This document shows, one piece after another, positions 8,667 to 17,584 of a stretch of DNA of 64,000 nt; position 1 is the first letter of the stretch, and each line of letters opens with the position of its first letter. The DNA comes from Nocardia asteroides (GTDB taxonomy: Bacteria > Actinomycetota > Actinomycetes > Mycobacteriales > Mycobacteriaceae): the NCBI GenBank assembly GCA_019930625.1, contig CP082844.1, positions 6,386,001-6,450,000 of the forward strand. Direction: 5' to 3'. The position numbers and the translations under genes are program-made. The notes under the pieces are model-generated. The model was not told the origin of the DNA, ran no database searches, and saw only the letters and a program-made list of their open reading frames with translations.

Positions 8667-9872
8667 TCAGCATGACCGGCCGGGGAGTCGAGCACCTGCT
8701 GCCACGGCACGATCGGCGTCGTAGCCGTAGAGCCAATCGAACCGGTTGAGGGTGAACCCGCGCATGACCACGTCGCGAGCCCGCTGCCTGATGCCGTCCG
8801 GCAACTGGAACAGATCACCGTTACGGATGGATCGTTGCTGGACGGTGGCGGTGCGGGCGTGCCGGGCTCGCTCATATCGACGAAGCGCGTCCGGCACGCC
8901 GGCCCTGCTCACCCCGTCGAGGCTGCGGCCCAGCACCCAGGCGTCCTCGATCGCTTGGGCCGCACCTTGGGCGAAGAAGGGCAGCATGGGGTGCGCGGCG
9001 TCGCCGAGCAGGGTTACCCGTCCCAGTCCGATCTTCTCGAGGGGTGGCCGGTCGAAAAGGGGCAGCCGAAGAGTCGTCGTCGCGGCCGCGAGGATCGTGT
9101 GCAGATCGGGATCCCAGCCCGCCATCGTGGCGGCGAATTCATCGACCGGGCCCTCGCGAGTCCAGGATTCGATGTCCGCGTCCGGGGCGGGCACCGCCGC
9201 GGCCAGGTTGAGCAGACTGCCCGCGGAGATCGGATAGCAGACAACGTGTTTGCCCGGCCCGAGCCACATCCGCGTCATGGGCGGCTCGGCCAGGTGCGCG
9301 ACGGAATCGACGGGGACCAGGACGCGCCAGGCGGCCTTCCCGGAGAAACGCGCTGCGCCGGAATGGAGGAGCCGGCGAAGCTCGGAGCCGAGACCGTCGG
9401 CGCCGATAACGACGTCCGCACGATGACCAGAGCCGTCGTCGAATCGGAGACTCACCCCGTCGTCGTCCTGGTCCACGCCGACACAGCGAAGGCCGGTACG
9501 AATGACTCCGCCAGGTAGGGCATCGACGAGCACGCGGTGCAGATCGGCGCGGTGCACTGTGTAGTACGGGGCACCATAGATCGCGGCAACATGACCACCG
9601 GCGTCGATTTCCTTGATGATCTTTCCCGAATTCCACCGGCGAATTTGCACGCGGGCCGGCTCGACGGCCACGGCGGCGAGCGCGTGGGACAACCCGAGGC
9701 GGTGCAGTAGCCGTGAGGCGTTCGGCCCGATCTGGATTCCAGCTCCCACCTCGCCGAGCTCGCTGGACCGTTCGAAACACACCACCTCATGCCCGGCACG
9801 CCGCACCGCGAGCGCTGCACTGACACCACCTATGCCCCCTCCGACGATGGCCACCTTCAATGGCGAAGTCAC
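8667..9872 (-). CDS. FAD-dependent aromatic monooxygenase
   Basis: This 401-residue single-component flavoprotein hydroxylase resembles salicylate and 3-hydroxybenzoate hydroxylases. It has the FAD motif GGGIGG at residues 11-16, a DG motif (VVIGADGLGS) near the centre, and the second FAD motif GDAAHPMLPFFAQGA. These enzymes use NAD(P)H and oxygen to hydroxylate a phenolic ring, or inactivate an antibiotic. There is no catabolic gene beside it, and it is controlled by a MerR-type promoter, so a detoxification or resistance role is as likely as catabolism. The ATG lies about 36 bases after the predicted transcription start. Confidence 0.85.
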   Translation of the reverse strand: MTSPLKVAIVGGGIGGVSAALAVRRAGHEVVCFERSSELGEVGAGIQIGPNASRLLHRLGLSHALAAVAVEPARVQIRRWNSGKIIKEIDAGGHVAAIYGAPYYTVHRADLHRVLVDALPGGVIRTGLRCVGVDQDDDGVSLRFDDGSGHRADVVIGADGLGSELRRLLHSGAARFSGKAAWRVLVPVDSVAHLAEPPMTRMWLGPGKHVVCYPISAGSLLNLAAAVPAPDADIESWTREGPVDEFAATMAGWDPDLHTILAAATTTLRLPLFDRPPLEKIGLGRVTLLGDAAHPMLPFFAQGAAQAIEDAWVLGRSLDGVSRAGVPDALRRYERARHARTATVQQRSIRNGDLFQLPDGIRQRARDVVMRGFTLNRFDWLYGYDADRAVAAGARLPGRSC

Positions 9873-9914
9873 GACGATCTACCTCTTTTCGACACGGTCG
9901 AGATCCGTACCGCG

Positions 9915-9945
9915 ACTATGTCAGCTGAAGTCGACTTCAGGTCAA
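9915..9945 (-). promoter_or_regulatory. MerR-type promoter of the FAD monooxygenase
   Basis: On the minus strand TTGACC (9945-9940) and CATAGT (9920-9915) are separated by exactly 19 bases, the over-long spacer that MerR activators correct by DNA distortion. A perfect 16-base palindrome CTGAAGTCGACTTCAG (9925-9940) fills the spacer and the edge of the -35 box. The start codon follows at a suitable distance. Confidence 0.8.
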
Positions 9946-10385
9946 GGTCGATTGATCGCACTTGATTCCGGATCGCGGTTCGCAGGCCCATGCTGTGTCG
10001 ATGAACCAAAGGGAGTCGCAGCCGATCTCGCCGAGCTCGATTCGCCTTCCGCTACCAGCTGATCGCCGCACACCCATCGACCCGGCCCACGTCATCGTCG
10101 AGGACTCCGCCGTAACAGGCCTTCTCGTCGTCCGGGGGTTTGAATGCCAGCGATGTCGACCCAGCCCCTCGCCGCCCAACTCGTCGCCCCGTACATTTCC
10201 TGCCCACACCGCGACCCACCACAAGTCGACGGCCACATTCCCTCGCGACCCCTCCGGGCGGCGGCGTTCTCGGACAATTCGCGGCGCACCACCTCGGTCC
10301 AGGCCTCGCTGTGAAGCCCCCGGCCGGGAACTCGTGCAGCGCACCGGCGGCCAGAAAACCGAGATCGATGCCCGTTGCAATGAAC
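9946..10385. other. degenerate region with a ferritin-like gene scrap
   Basis: No intact gene was recognised. The segment at about 10260-10310 closely matches the beginning of the ferritin-like gene at 18972-19020 (about 40 of 50 bases) and on the minus strand still reads EVVRRELSENAA against EAVRRELSENAD. The rest shows no clear similarity and is interrupted in all frames. Confidence 0.5.
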
Positions 10386-10781
10386 CTACCGGCGGCAGCC
10401 GTCGAGCAGCAGTCGAATGGTCAGGCGCGCATCGTAATTCGGATCTGCTGTTTCCGCGCCCGCGCAGATGTCGCCGATCGCGCGCATCAGCTGGTAGGCG
10501 GTGATATCGGCGGGGAATTCGCCGGCGCTGCGGGCGGTGGCGAGGATGTTGTCCAGTGCTGGTACGAGGCGATCCAGGAACAGGGCGTGCAGACCGGTGA
10601 AGCCGTCGGGGTCGTTGCGCAGAGCGGCGGCTAGGCCATGCTTGGTCGCCAGGAAACTGACGAACAGATCGACCCATCGACGCAACGCGTCGGACGGCGA
10701 GGTCGCTGTTTCGAGCAGGGCGGGCACGGCCTCCGCGCATGCTTCGACCTGGTGCCGATAGACCGCGGCGACGAGGTCCAT
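10386..10781 (-). pseudogene. TetR family regulator lacking its DNA-binding domain
   Basis: The 131-residue remnant begins at LVAAVYRHQVEACAEAVPALL and runs through the ligand-binding helices to a normal TetR-type C-terminus (YQLMRAIGDICAGA...). This corresponds to the C-terminal domain of TetR regulators; the helix-turn-helix of about 50 residues that should come first is absent. Just upstream on the opposite strand begins a fragment of an alpha/beta-hydrolase gene, and the two broken ends touch, so a deletion appears to have removed the TetR N-terminus and the intergenic region of a divergent pair. Confidence 0.65.
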
Positions 10782-10962
10782 CAAGCCGGTCGCCCTACCC
10801 GCGCCGGAGCGCGGCGACGACTTGCAGGTTCGGGTGTCGGCCCCGGCTTCGGGCACCGACGTCCCGGTCGTCGTCCTCGCCCATGGCTTCGGCAAGTCGA
10901 TGTCCTCCTACGACCCGCTGGTCGACGCGCTCGGCGACGGCGTGTCCGAGGGTTCGCTGTAA
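10780..10962 (+). pseudogene. N-terminal fragment of an alpha/beta hydrolase
   Basis: The reading frame from 10780 gives IKPVALPAPERGDDLQVRV and then VPVVVLAHGFGKSMSSYDPL before a stop at 10960. LAHGFG is the oxyanion-hole motif of alpha/beta hydrolases, which normally lies about 35 residues after the start. The catalytic Ser, Asp and His region is missing, and no start codon remains in frame. It is the partner of the TetR remnant on the other strand. Confidence 0.55.
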
Positions 10963-11253
10963 CGGGGCGGGCGAGCAGGAGTTCGGCTGCCCAGCCGTGG
11001 CCAGATGCGAGAAACCTCACCCGATGAGTACGAACCACCCCATCACAGGCTATTGTCGATCAGGTGCGTGACTTGTCACGCCAAGCGTCGTAGATCGCAT
11101 TCGCTTCGCAACCAGCGCTTGCCGCATCCGCTCTTATTACGGCGATCGATTTTGCCCATCGGCAATCTCGCCATTTCGTGCCCCCGGCGCGGACCCGCAA
11201 GGTCCGCAGACGGCCCGGGCACCACCTGATGCCCGAAAGGCACCGCAACACAT
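10963..11253 (+). promoter_or_regulatory. structured leader of the DEAD-box helicase
   Basis: No gene is seen. Close to the helicase start are two hairpins: GCGGACC/GGTCCGC with a five-base loop (11189-11207), and GGGCA/TGCCC with an eight-base loop (11217-11234), followed by GAAAGG. DEAD-box helicase genes often have long, cold-responsive leaders, so this may control translation; that role is inference. Confidence 0.4.
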
Positions 11254-12654
11254 ATGAGTTCTGCTGACATCTCTTTTGCCGCGCTCGGCGTGAGCGCACC
11301 GCTGGTGAAGGCGTTGACTCGCGCCCAGATCACCGAACCTTTTCCGATCCAGTCCGACACCCTGCCCGATTCGCTGGCCGGACGCGACGTGCTGGGCCGT
11401 GGCCGGACCGGCAGCGGCAAGACGCTCGCTTTCGCCATTCCGATGGTCAACCGTCTCGGCGGCGGTCTCGCCGGTAGACGCGCACCGAGCCGACCGACCG
11501 GCCTGGTGCTGGCGCCGACTCGGGAATTGGCCACCCAGATCGCGGCCGCGCTGGAACCCCTCGCCGCGGCCTATCGCATGACCGTCACCACGATTTTCGG
11601 TGGGGTCCCGCAGAACCGGCAGGTCCGGGCGCTGCGCGCCGGTGTCGACATTGTCGTCGCCTGCCCCGGCCGGCTCGAGGATCTGATGAACCAACGTCTG
11701 ATCTCCCTGGATGCCGTCGAGGTCACCGTTATCGACGAGGCCGACCACATGGCCGACCTCGGGTTCCTGCCAGGTGTGACCCGCATTCTCGCAGCCACCC
11801 CGAAGGACGGTCAGCGCCTGCTGTTCTCGGCCACCCTGGACAACGGCGTCAACAAGCTGGTCAGCCGCTTCCTGCCGGATGCCAAGCTGCATTCCGTCGA
11901 CGAGGCGAACTCCCCGGTCGCCGCCATGACCCATCATGTTTTCGAGACCGCGAGCGTCGAAGCCAAACGCGAGCTCGTGCACCGGCTCGCCTCGGGCTCG
12001 GGTCGGCGAATCCTGTTCATGCGCACCAAGCATCAGGCTCGCAAACTGGCCAAGCAGCTGACCCTCGCCGGAATCCCGGCCGTCGATCTGCACGGCAACC
12101 TCTCGCAGGGCGCCCGCGACCGCAACCTCGCGGTCTTCGCCGCCGGTGATGCCCTGGTGCTGGTGGCCACCGATGTGGCCGCGCGCGGCGTGCACGTCGA
12201 CGGTGTCGAGCTGGTCGTGCACGTTGACCCGCCCGCCGAACACAAGGCCTACCTGCACCGTTCGGGCCGTACCGCGCGGGCGGGCAACTCCGGTGAAGTG
12301 ATCACCCTGGTGCTGCCCGGCGAACGACGCGACCTGGCCGACCTCATGCGCAAGGCCAAGATCACGGTGACCCCGCAACGGGTCACCGCCGATTCGCCCG
12401 TGGTGGCCGAGCTCGTCGGCACGACTGCCCCATTCGTCGCGCCCTCCTACAGCGATCGGGCGGCACGTGAAGACGACCGCCGCAGCAGCGGCGGACCGTA
12501 TCGCAGCAGTGGCGGACCGCGCCGAGGCAATGGCGGACCCCGCAAGAGCAGTGGCGGACCGCGCCAAGGCAGCGGCCGTCGCAACGGCAATGCGGCGCAA
12601 GGGCAGTCGCGCGCCAAGCCGCGCGCTCATTCCGCGCGCGGAACGGCCGCATAG
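11254..12654 (+). CDS. DEAD-box ATP-dependent RNA helicase
   Basis: The 466-residue protein has both RecA-like domains of DEAD-box helicases: motif I GRTGSGKT, Ia PTRELA, II DEAD (VIDEADHMADLG), III SAT, and VI HRSGRTARAG. It unwinds structured RNA, with roles in ribosome assembly or cold adaptation. The helicase core ends at about residue 400; the tail is basic, low in complexity and carries tandem SSGGPR-like heptads, probably an RNA-binding tail. The closest family is RhlE/DeaD-like. The gene stands alone, with a structured leader and a strong hairpin after it. Confidence 0.93.
   Translation: MSSADISFAALGVSAPLVKALTRAQITEPFPIQSDTLPDSLAGRDVLGRGRTGSGKTLAFAIPMVNRLGGGLAGRRAPSRPTGLVLAPTRELATQIAAALEPLAAAYRMTVTTIFGGVPQNRQVRALRAGVDIVVACPGRLEDLMNQRLISLDAVEVTVIDEADHMADLGFLPGVTRILAATPKDGQRLLFSATLDNGVNKLVSRFLPDAKLHSVDEANSPVAAMTHHVFETASVEAKRELVHRLASGSGRRILFMRTKHQARKLAKQLTLAGIPAVDLHGNLSQGARDRNLAVFAAGDALVLVATDVAARGVHVDGVELVVHVDPPAEHKAYLHRSGRTARAGNSGEVITLVLPGERRDLADLMRKAKITVTPQRVTADSPVVAELVGTTAPFVAPSYSDRAAREDDRRSSGGPYRSSGGPRRGNGGPRKSSGGPRQGSGRRNGNAAQGQSRAKPRAHSARGTAA
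12481..12585 (+). repeat. 21-bp tandem repeat coding for SSGGPR heptads
   Basis: Five consecutive 21-base units code for RSSGGPY, RSSGGPR, RGNGGPR, KSSGGPR and QGSGRRN in the tail of the helicase. The first four keep the GGP core. Such repeats can change copy number by slippage. Confidence 0.85.
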
Positions 12655-12972
12655 GGCCCGCTTTTCGGTCGCTCCCCAGACAGGCCTATACCGAGATCGC
12701 CGAGGTGCTGAGCATCGCCAGCGGACTCCCGGACAGCGAATGCTGGTGAACGTGGCCGATGAAGCCGGTACCGGCGGGCAACCCATCGGGTGCGAGGCAT
12801 CGCTCGCGCACCTGATGGGTTGCCGTGCGATTGCGTAGCCGCGAAAGCTTGGTCGGCCGTCCGACTCGGCCGGTCGAGACCATGGCCGAGTGGGATCTTC
12901 GAGGGCTGCGGCGGAAGTAGGGCGGGCAGTGTCGGCTCGTCCCGTCCGACACGGCCCGCAGAGGGCGCGGCG
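12655..12972. other. convergent intergenic region
   Basis: This stretch separates the converging helicase and NDH-2-like genes. Apart from the long hairpin at 12777-12824, nothing coding or regulatory was recognised. Confidence 0.6.
12777..12824. terminator. long hairpin, probable bidirectional terminator
   Basis: Perfect 11-base arms GGCAACCCATC and GATGGGTTGCC enclose an inner stem GGTGCG/CGCACC. There is no U-tract, as is common in actinomycete terminators. It lies between two convergent genes. Confidence 0.65.
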
Positions 12973-14157
12973 TCACGCGGTGAGGGCGCGGGTCGGCTCG
13001 GCGGTGGCGATGTGACGGCGGCGGGACGGGAGCATCGAAGTCGGGTGCGAAATGCTCCAGGCCGCGCTCTTGCAGATGAACTCCTTGACTCGCGCGGCCG
13101 CCCTACCGGTGAGAGCCGAAGGCTTGGGCTGATCGTCGGGGGTGACCCACTGGACCACAGCGTCGCGGCGGCCGAGGCTGATGCACTGGGCGGTGTAGCC
13201 GATCGAATTGCAGGGGATCTTGCGACCGGTCAGACGTGCGGCGATGGCGTCGGCGGCGTGATAAGCCGAAGGGACACCCGAGGCGCAGGACATGCGCAGC
13301 GGATCGCCGTTCGCCCCGGGGGCGAGCGCGGCGTCGCCAACGGCGTAGACGTCGGGGTGCGACACCGACCGCATCGTGTCGTCGACGACGATCTGCCCCG
13401 TCGCCGACACCTGCAGGGTGGTGGCCGCGGCGATCGGGTGGACGGCGAAACCGGCTGTCCACACGGTGATTCGGGCCGGGATCGTGCGGCCGTCGGCGGT
13501 CTGGGCGCCGGTCCGCTCGACGCGGGCGATGTCGGTGTGCTCGTGCACGGTGATGCCGAGCCGGTCGAACGCTTTGCGCAGATGCTGTTGGGCCTTCTCG
13601 CTCAGCCAGTCGCCGAGGCCACCGCGAGCAGCGAGTGCGACCTCGAGGTCCGGCCGGGCTTCGGCGATTTCGGTGGCGGCCTCGATTCCGGTGAGACCAC
13701 CACCGGCGACCAGCACGGTCGCACCCGCGCCCAGGCTCGCCAGCCGCTCGCGCAGCCGCAGTGCGGACTGCTTGCCGGCGATGTCGTAGGCGTGTTCGGC
13801 CACACCGGGCACGCCACAGTCGGTGGCGGCGCTGCCGAGGGCGTAGACGAGAGTGTCGTAGGTGATCGACCGCGAGCCATCGGCGGCGACGATGTCGACG
13901 GTCTTGCGGTCGGCATCGACCGCGGCCACCCGGGCCGACACCACCCGCACGCCGGTGTCCGCGAAGACGTCGGTCAGCACGCGGCTCTTCAGCTCCTGAC
14001 CTGCGGCCAGCTGGTGCATACGGACGCGCTCGACGAACTCCGGGTCGGCGTTGACGAGGGTGATCTCGACATCCGCGGGGTGCAGCCGCTTGGCGAGGCG
14101 CCCGGCCGCGTTGGCTCCGGCGTATCCGGCGCCGAGAACGACGATGCGGTGTTTCAT
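12973..14157 (-). CDS. NAD(P)H dehydrogenase-like FAD oxidoreductase (NDH-2 type)
   Basis: The 394-residue flavoprotein has two nucleotide-binding motifs: GAGYAG near the start for FAD, and AGGGLTGIEAATEI near residue 150 for NAD(P)H; VYAVGDAA is the C-terminal FAD contact. It resembles single-subunit type II NADH:quinone oxidoreductases and related ferredoxin/quinone reductases. It lacks an obvious C-terminal membrane anchor, so whether it feeds the quinone pool is not certain. The ATG is preceded by AGGAGTGAG. A CRP-like site lies about 72 bases upstream, consistent with control by carbon or energy state. Confidence 0.82.
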   Translation of the reverse strand: MKHRIVVLGAGYAGANAAGRLAKRLHPADVEITLVNADPEFVERVRMHQLAAGQELKSRVLTDVFADTGVRVVSARVAAVDADRKTVDIVAADGSRSITYDTLVYALGSAATDCGVPGVAEHAYDIAGKQSALRLRERLASLGAGATVLVAGGGLTGIEAATEIAEARPDLEVALAARGGLGDWLSEKAQQHLRKAFDRLGITVHEHTDIARVERTGAQTADGRTIPARITVWTAGFAVHPIAAATTLQVSATGQIVVDDTMRSVSHPDVYAVGDAALAPGANGDPLRMSCASGVPSAYHAADAIAARLTGRKIPCNSIGYTAQCISLGRRDAVVQWVTPDDQPKPSALTGRAAARVKEFICKSAAWSISHPTSMLPSRRRHIATAEPTRALTA

Positions 14158-14469
14158 GGTCTCACTCCTGTCTGGATGGTGTTCGCTTCCTGAACCGGAT
14201 AGCGGCGCGAAACCTGACAGAATTGGACTGTGATATAGGTCACCACCCTTCCTGGAGGGGGTGAGCGTGCCGACCGGCCGCCTCGATCCGCGTTGGGCAC
14301 CGAATATCACACCGCAGTCCGATTCCATGTAATACCAGAGGGTTACGGCTGACGAGAATCCGGCCGATAGCTTCGAGATATCGAAATCGGCGCCCCGCTC
14401 CGACATCGACCGGCCGGCATCGTCGACGGACGGAGATGGCGTCCCCGACTCGAGCTCTCAGGAAGATCT
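14158..14469. other. divergent promoter region
   Basis: This region separates the NDH-2-like gene and the desaturase gene. It holds the CRP-like site at 14229-14244 and a short inverted repeat TTCGA-GATA-TCGAA near 14370. No gene was recognised. Confidence 0.5.
14229..14244. promoter_or_regulatory. CRP-like site TGTGA-N6-TCACC
   Basis: The 16-base site matches the consensus TGTGA-N6-TCACA at nine of ten fixed positions and lies 72 bases upstream of the NDH-2-like start. Confidence 0.55.
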
Positions 14470-15540
14470 ATGACGACACCTGCCTTGGTCCCCCAGTCAT
14501 CTCCACGGTCACCGCAGCGCGGCGCCGACGGTGATTACGCCCGTCTGTTGCGCCGGATCTCCGCCGCGGGGCTGATGAACCGGCGTCCCGTCTACTACGC
14601 CGTCCGGCTGAGCCTCGTCGGCGTCGCGTTCGCAGCCGGGTGGGCGGCGTTCGTCCTCATCGGCGATTCGTGGTGGACGCTGCTGGTCGCGGGGTTCATG
14701 GCCGTGACGTTCGCTCAGATCGCACTCGTCATGCACGATGTCGCACACCGCCAAGTCTTCCGGCTACGGCAGCCGACGGAACTGGTGGGACGTCTCGTGG
14801 GCAACGCCGGCATCGGCCTCGGCTACGGCTGGTGGCAGGACAAGCACACCCGGCATCACGCCAACCCCAACCACGAGGAACTCGACCCCGATGTGGCACC
14901 CGACATTCTGCTCTGGTCACAACAGCAGGCACGGTCCAGCCGAGGTCTGCCTCGTCTCATCGGGAGGACGCAGGCGTTCCTGTTCTTCCCCCTGCTGTTG
15001 CTGGAAGGCCTGAACCTCCATGTGGCCGGCGTACGCGCCCTCAGAAATCGATCGGTCAAACACCGCGGAATGGAGGGCGCACTGCTGTTCGGCCACTTCG
15101 CCGCGTACCTGGCCGCACTGTTCGCGGTTCTGCCCGCCGACAAAGCGTTCGCGTTCCTTGCCGTGCATCAAGGCCTCTTCGGCCTGTACATGGGTTGCAT
15201 CTTCGCCCCGAACCACAAGGGCATGCCGACCTTGACCGGCGACGACCGTCCCGACTACCTCCGTCGCCAGGTGCTGACCTCCCGCAACGTGCGGGGTGGC
15301 GCGTTGACCGACGTCGCCCTCGGCGGGCTCAACTATCAGATCGAGCATCATTTGTTCCCGAGCATGCCGACGCCGAACCTGCGTCACGCCCAGGTGATCG
15401 TCCGCGACTACTGCACCGAGATCGGCGTGCCCTATCACGAAACCGGGCTGTTCTCCTCTTACCGCGAGGCACTGAGACACCTCCACCACGTCGGCGCCCC
15501 CCTGCGCCCGGAGGCCGGAGTGCCACAACGCAATCGTTGA
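14470..15540 (+). CDS. membrane fatty-acid desaturase
   Basis: The 356-residue integral membrane di-iron enzyme has the three histidine boxes of acyl desaturases: HDVAH from His89, HTRHH at residues 126-130, and QIEHH with His293-His294. The QIEHH form of the third box is typical of front-end or linoleoyl-CoA-like desaturases and of mycobacterial DesA3 relatives. It inserts a cis double bond into an acyl-CoA or lipid chain, needing an electron donor not encoded next to it. Hydrophobic spans lie between the boxes as expected. The start has AGGAAG a few bases upstream. Confidence 0.9.
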   Translation: MTTPALVPQSSPRSPQRGADGDYARLLRRISAAGLMNRRPVYYAVRLSLVGVAFAAGWAAFVLIGDSWWTLLVAGFMAVTFAQIALVMHDVAHRQVFRLRQPTELVGRLVGNAGIGLGYGWWQDKHTRHHANPNHEELDPDVAPDILLWSQQQARSSRGLPRLIGRTQAFLFFPLLLLEGLNLHVAGVRALRNRSVKHRGMEGALLFGHFAAYLAALFAVLPADKAFAFLAVHQGLFGLYMGCIFAPNHKGMPTLTGDDRPDYLRRQVLTSRNVRGGALTDVALGGLNYQIEHHLFPSMPTPNLRHAQVIVRDYCTEIGVPYHETGLFSSYREALRHLHHVGAPLRPEAGVPQRNR

Positions 15541-15598
15541 CCGATCCACTGCTTGATTCGGTGGTGCCGGTGGCCGTGTCGCACGAGGATCGGGTGGT

Positions 15599-16191
15599 AT
15601 GAGACCGGAGGTCGGTGCCGCTGTGGTGCGGTGTGTCGAGTGTCGCGGTTACGAGTACGCGGGTGCCCCGCAGTGCCATCGTTGCCTGCGGCTGGTCGAC
15701 GATATCGTCGAGGAGGAGTGGCGGCGCTTCTTCCTCGACTGGCAGAGCGAACCCGCGCCCGAGGTCGCCCGACTCGTCGTCGCCGAGCCCGACCGGCACG
15801 ACTGGCGGGTCGTGGACGCCGCACTCGATCGGATCGTCTGCGACGAGTGCGGCAATCGGCTCGGTCGCGGACCGATGGACTGTGCGGAATGTAACTTGCG
15901 CACGGATTTCGTTATGCCGCAATGGAGACCGATCGGCCGGGCGTCCCGCCGGGCAACGAACACGCGATCCGCGTCAACGTCTCGGTCATCCGCCGACCCT
16001 GGGTGGCCTCGGCGCAAGAGCTGCTGGCTCGCAGACTCCTGCTGCCCGCCTTGCTGGTCGGCTTCCTACCGACCACCACGCAAGCCCAGCGAATCAGCAC
16101 CCTGATCAAATCCGACCCCACCCCGGAGCGAGCCACCCGCGTAGTAGATGACTTCCTCCGGGACAACGGCCTGGAAATCCCCACTCGGTGA
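15599..16191 (+). pseudogene. zinc-ribbon protein gene with an apparent frameshift
   Basis: From 15599 the frame codes for a protein with cysteine pairs RCVEC, QCHRC, CDEC and DCAEC, suggesting two zinc ribbons. After CAECNLR (near 15903) the frame loses sense, while the next frame continues with HGFRYAAMETDRPGVPPGN and ends at 16191 with an ordered helical tail. A one-base loss near 15903-15906 explains this. The joined product would have about 197 residues. Its function is unknown; a regulatory or nucleic-acid-binding role is a guess. Either a true mutation or a sequencing error is possible. Confidence 0.55.
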
Positions 16192-16315
16192 GCACGCACC
16201 CGACTGCCCCTCGGATCGAACCTCCGCGTTCGGCAGCACAGGGAGCAAGACGAGAAGCGGCAGCGATGTCGGTGCGCTGATGTCTGCGCGAGCAAGTCCG
16301 GTCTGGGTGAACGCT

Positions 16316-17584
16316 TCAGCCGGAGGTGACTGCGGCCCGGCGCGCATCGGCGGTCCCGTCTCCTGAAGGGCGGACACGAAACAGGTTGTCCCAGTGGTGA
16401 TCCAACCGCTGCCTGGCCTCGTCCGGCGGCAGCACACCGAGTGCGGCGTGCTCGTGCTCGATGAGCAGTTCCCAGTCCCGGAGTCTGCGCAGGCCGTCGC
16501 GGATCTGGAAGTCGAAGCTCGTCCCCCACTGCCTGCGAAACCAGTCCTCCACGCGTTGATCGAGTTCGGCGGCGGTGAGCGGGCGGTCGGCCGTGCGCAG
16601 GAAATGGTAGGCGAGGACGGCTTCCTTCACCTCCGATTCCTCGGCGGCACCCAGCAAATGACGGAACACTCCCGCATCGTTGTCGAGATTGCTGAAGTAA
16701 AGGTGTTCCGACAGCGTCTTCATCAACTTGATCTTGCGGTTCATGAACTTGGAGAACTGCCGAACCAGGTAACCGCCGAAAGCCGCCACCCCCGCGCCCA
16801 GGGTGACCAGCGTGGCCTGATCCAACGGCACGGACTCCTCGCGCAACCCGGCCCAAAACGCGAGCAACAGCACCAGCGGCCCCAACGAGGCAACGAGCTT
16901 CGTGACGACCACGACGATTCCGGAGACCACCGCGGGCACCCCGATCAGCAGCTTGTCCAGCGGCCGCATCCGCACCCGAACGCTCGGATACAGCATCTCG
17001 AGGTCGTTTCTCGGGACATTCTGGAACAGCTTCAGCAGCACACCGCCATTGGGGCGATCCACGACCGCCTCCGGACGCTCGGCGAAAGCGACGTACACCA
17101 GAACTTTGCCGTAGCTGGTGAATTCGATGCTGCGCCGCCGCAGACCGAACAACCACCTCACCTGTTCGGTGCGCTGCGACACCCCCCGTCGAAAGAACAT
17201 CGCCGTCTCGATGTCCTCCTCGTCGACCTCCAACCGCACCTTCACCAGGGAGTGCTCGGCGAACGCGCGCTGAATCTCAGCGGCATCGATGCGCGTGAAA
17301 TCCGCCGCCTCGGCCAGCGCGACCAGCTCCCGCTCCACCCGCACCCGCGCCGCCGCCCGATCCTCGGCTGTCGCGGCACGGATGGCCCGTTCATCCTCCG
17401 CGGGATCGACCAGCTGATACGCGTCGAGCACCTTTTCACCACGCACATGAAACTCGTAGTGCACCAAAGCCGCCAGCAGACGAGCGAACTCCGCGAACGA
17501 CTCGCGTTCGGCATCGGGAAGTTCGTCGGTACACAGAGATATCACCGCGCTCTTGCGGAACGGCAGGAAGTGTTCGGCATCCAT
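16316..17584 (-). CDS. DUF3754 (TMEM143-like) membrane protein
   Basis: The 422-residue protein has a soluble N-terminal region, a hydrophobic hairpin (LIGVPAVVSGIVVVVTKLV and a second span to about residue 260), a third short hydrophobic stretch, and a soluble C-terminal domain with YHFLRTADRPLTAAELD and WGTSFDFQIRDGLRRL. This matches the DUF3754/TMEM143 family, whose function is unknown. The start was set at the ATG preceded by GAGAGGAG; the upstream ATG, twelve codons earlier, has no ribosome site. It is isolated, convergent with the frameshifted zinc-ribbon gene. Confidence 0.75.
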   Translation of the reverse strand: MDAEHFLPFRKSAVISLCTDELPDAERESFAEFARLLAALVHYEFHVRGEKVLDAYQLVDPAEDERAIRAATAEDRAAARVRVERELVALAEAADFTRIDAAEIQRAFAEHSLVKVRLEVDEEDIETAMFFRRGVSQRTEQVRWLFGLRRRSIEFTSYGKVLVYVAFAERPEAVVDRPNGGVLLKLFQNVPRNDLEMLYPSVRVRMRPLDKLLIGVPAVVSGIVVVVTKLVASLGPLVLLLAFWAGLREESVPLDQATLVTLGAGVAAFGGYLVRQFSKFMNRKIKLMKTLSEHLYFSNLDNDAGVFRHLLGAAEESEVKEAVLAYHFLRTADRPLTAAELDQRVEDWFRRQWGTSFDFQIRDGLRRLRDWELLIEHEHAALGVLPPDEARQRLDHHWDNLFRVRPSGDGTADARRAAVTSG

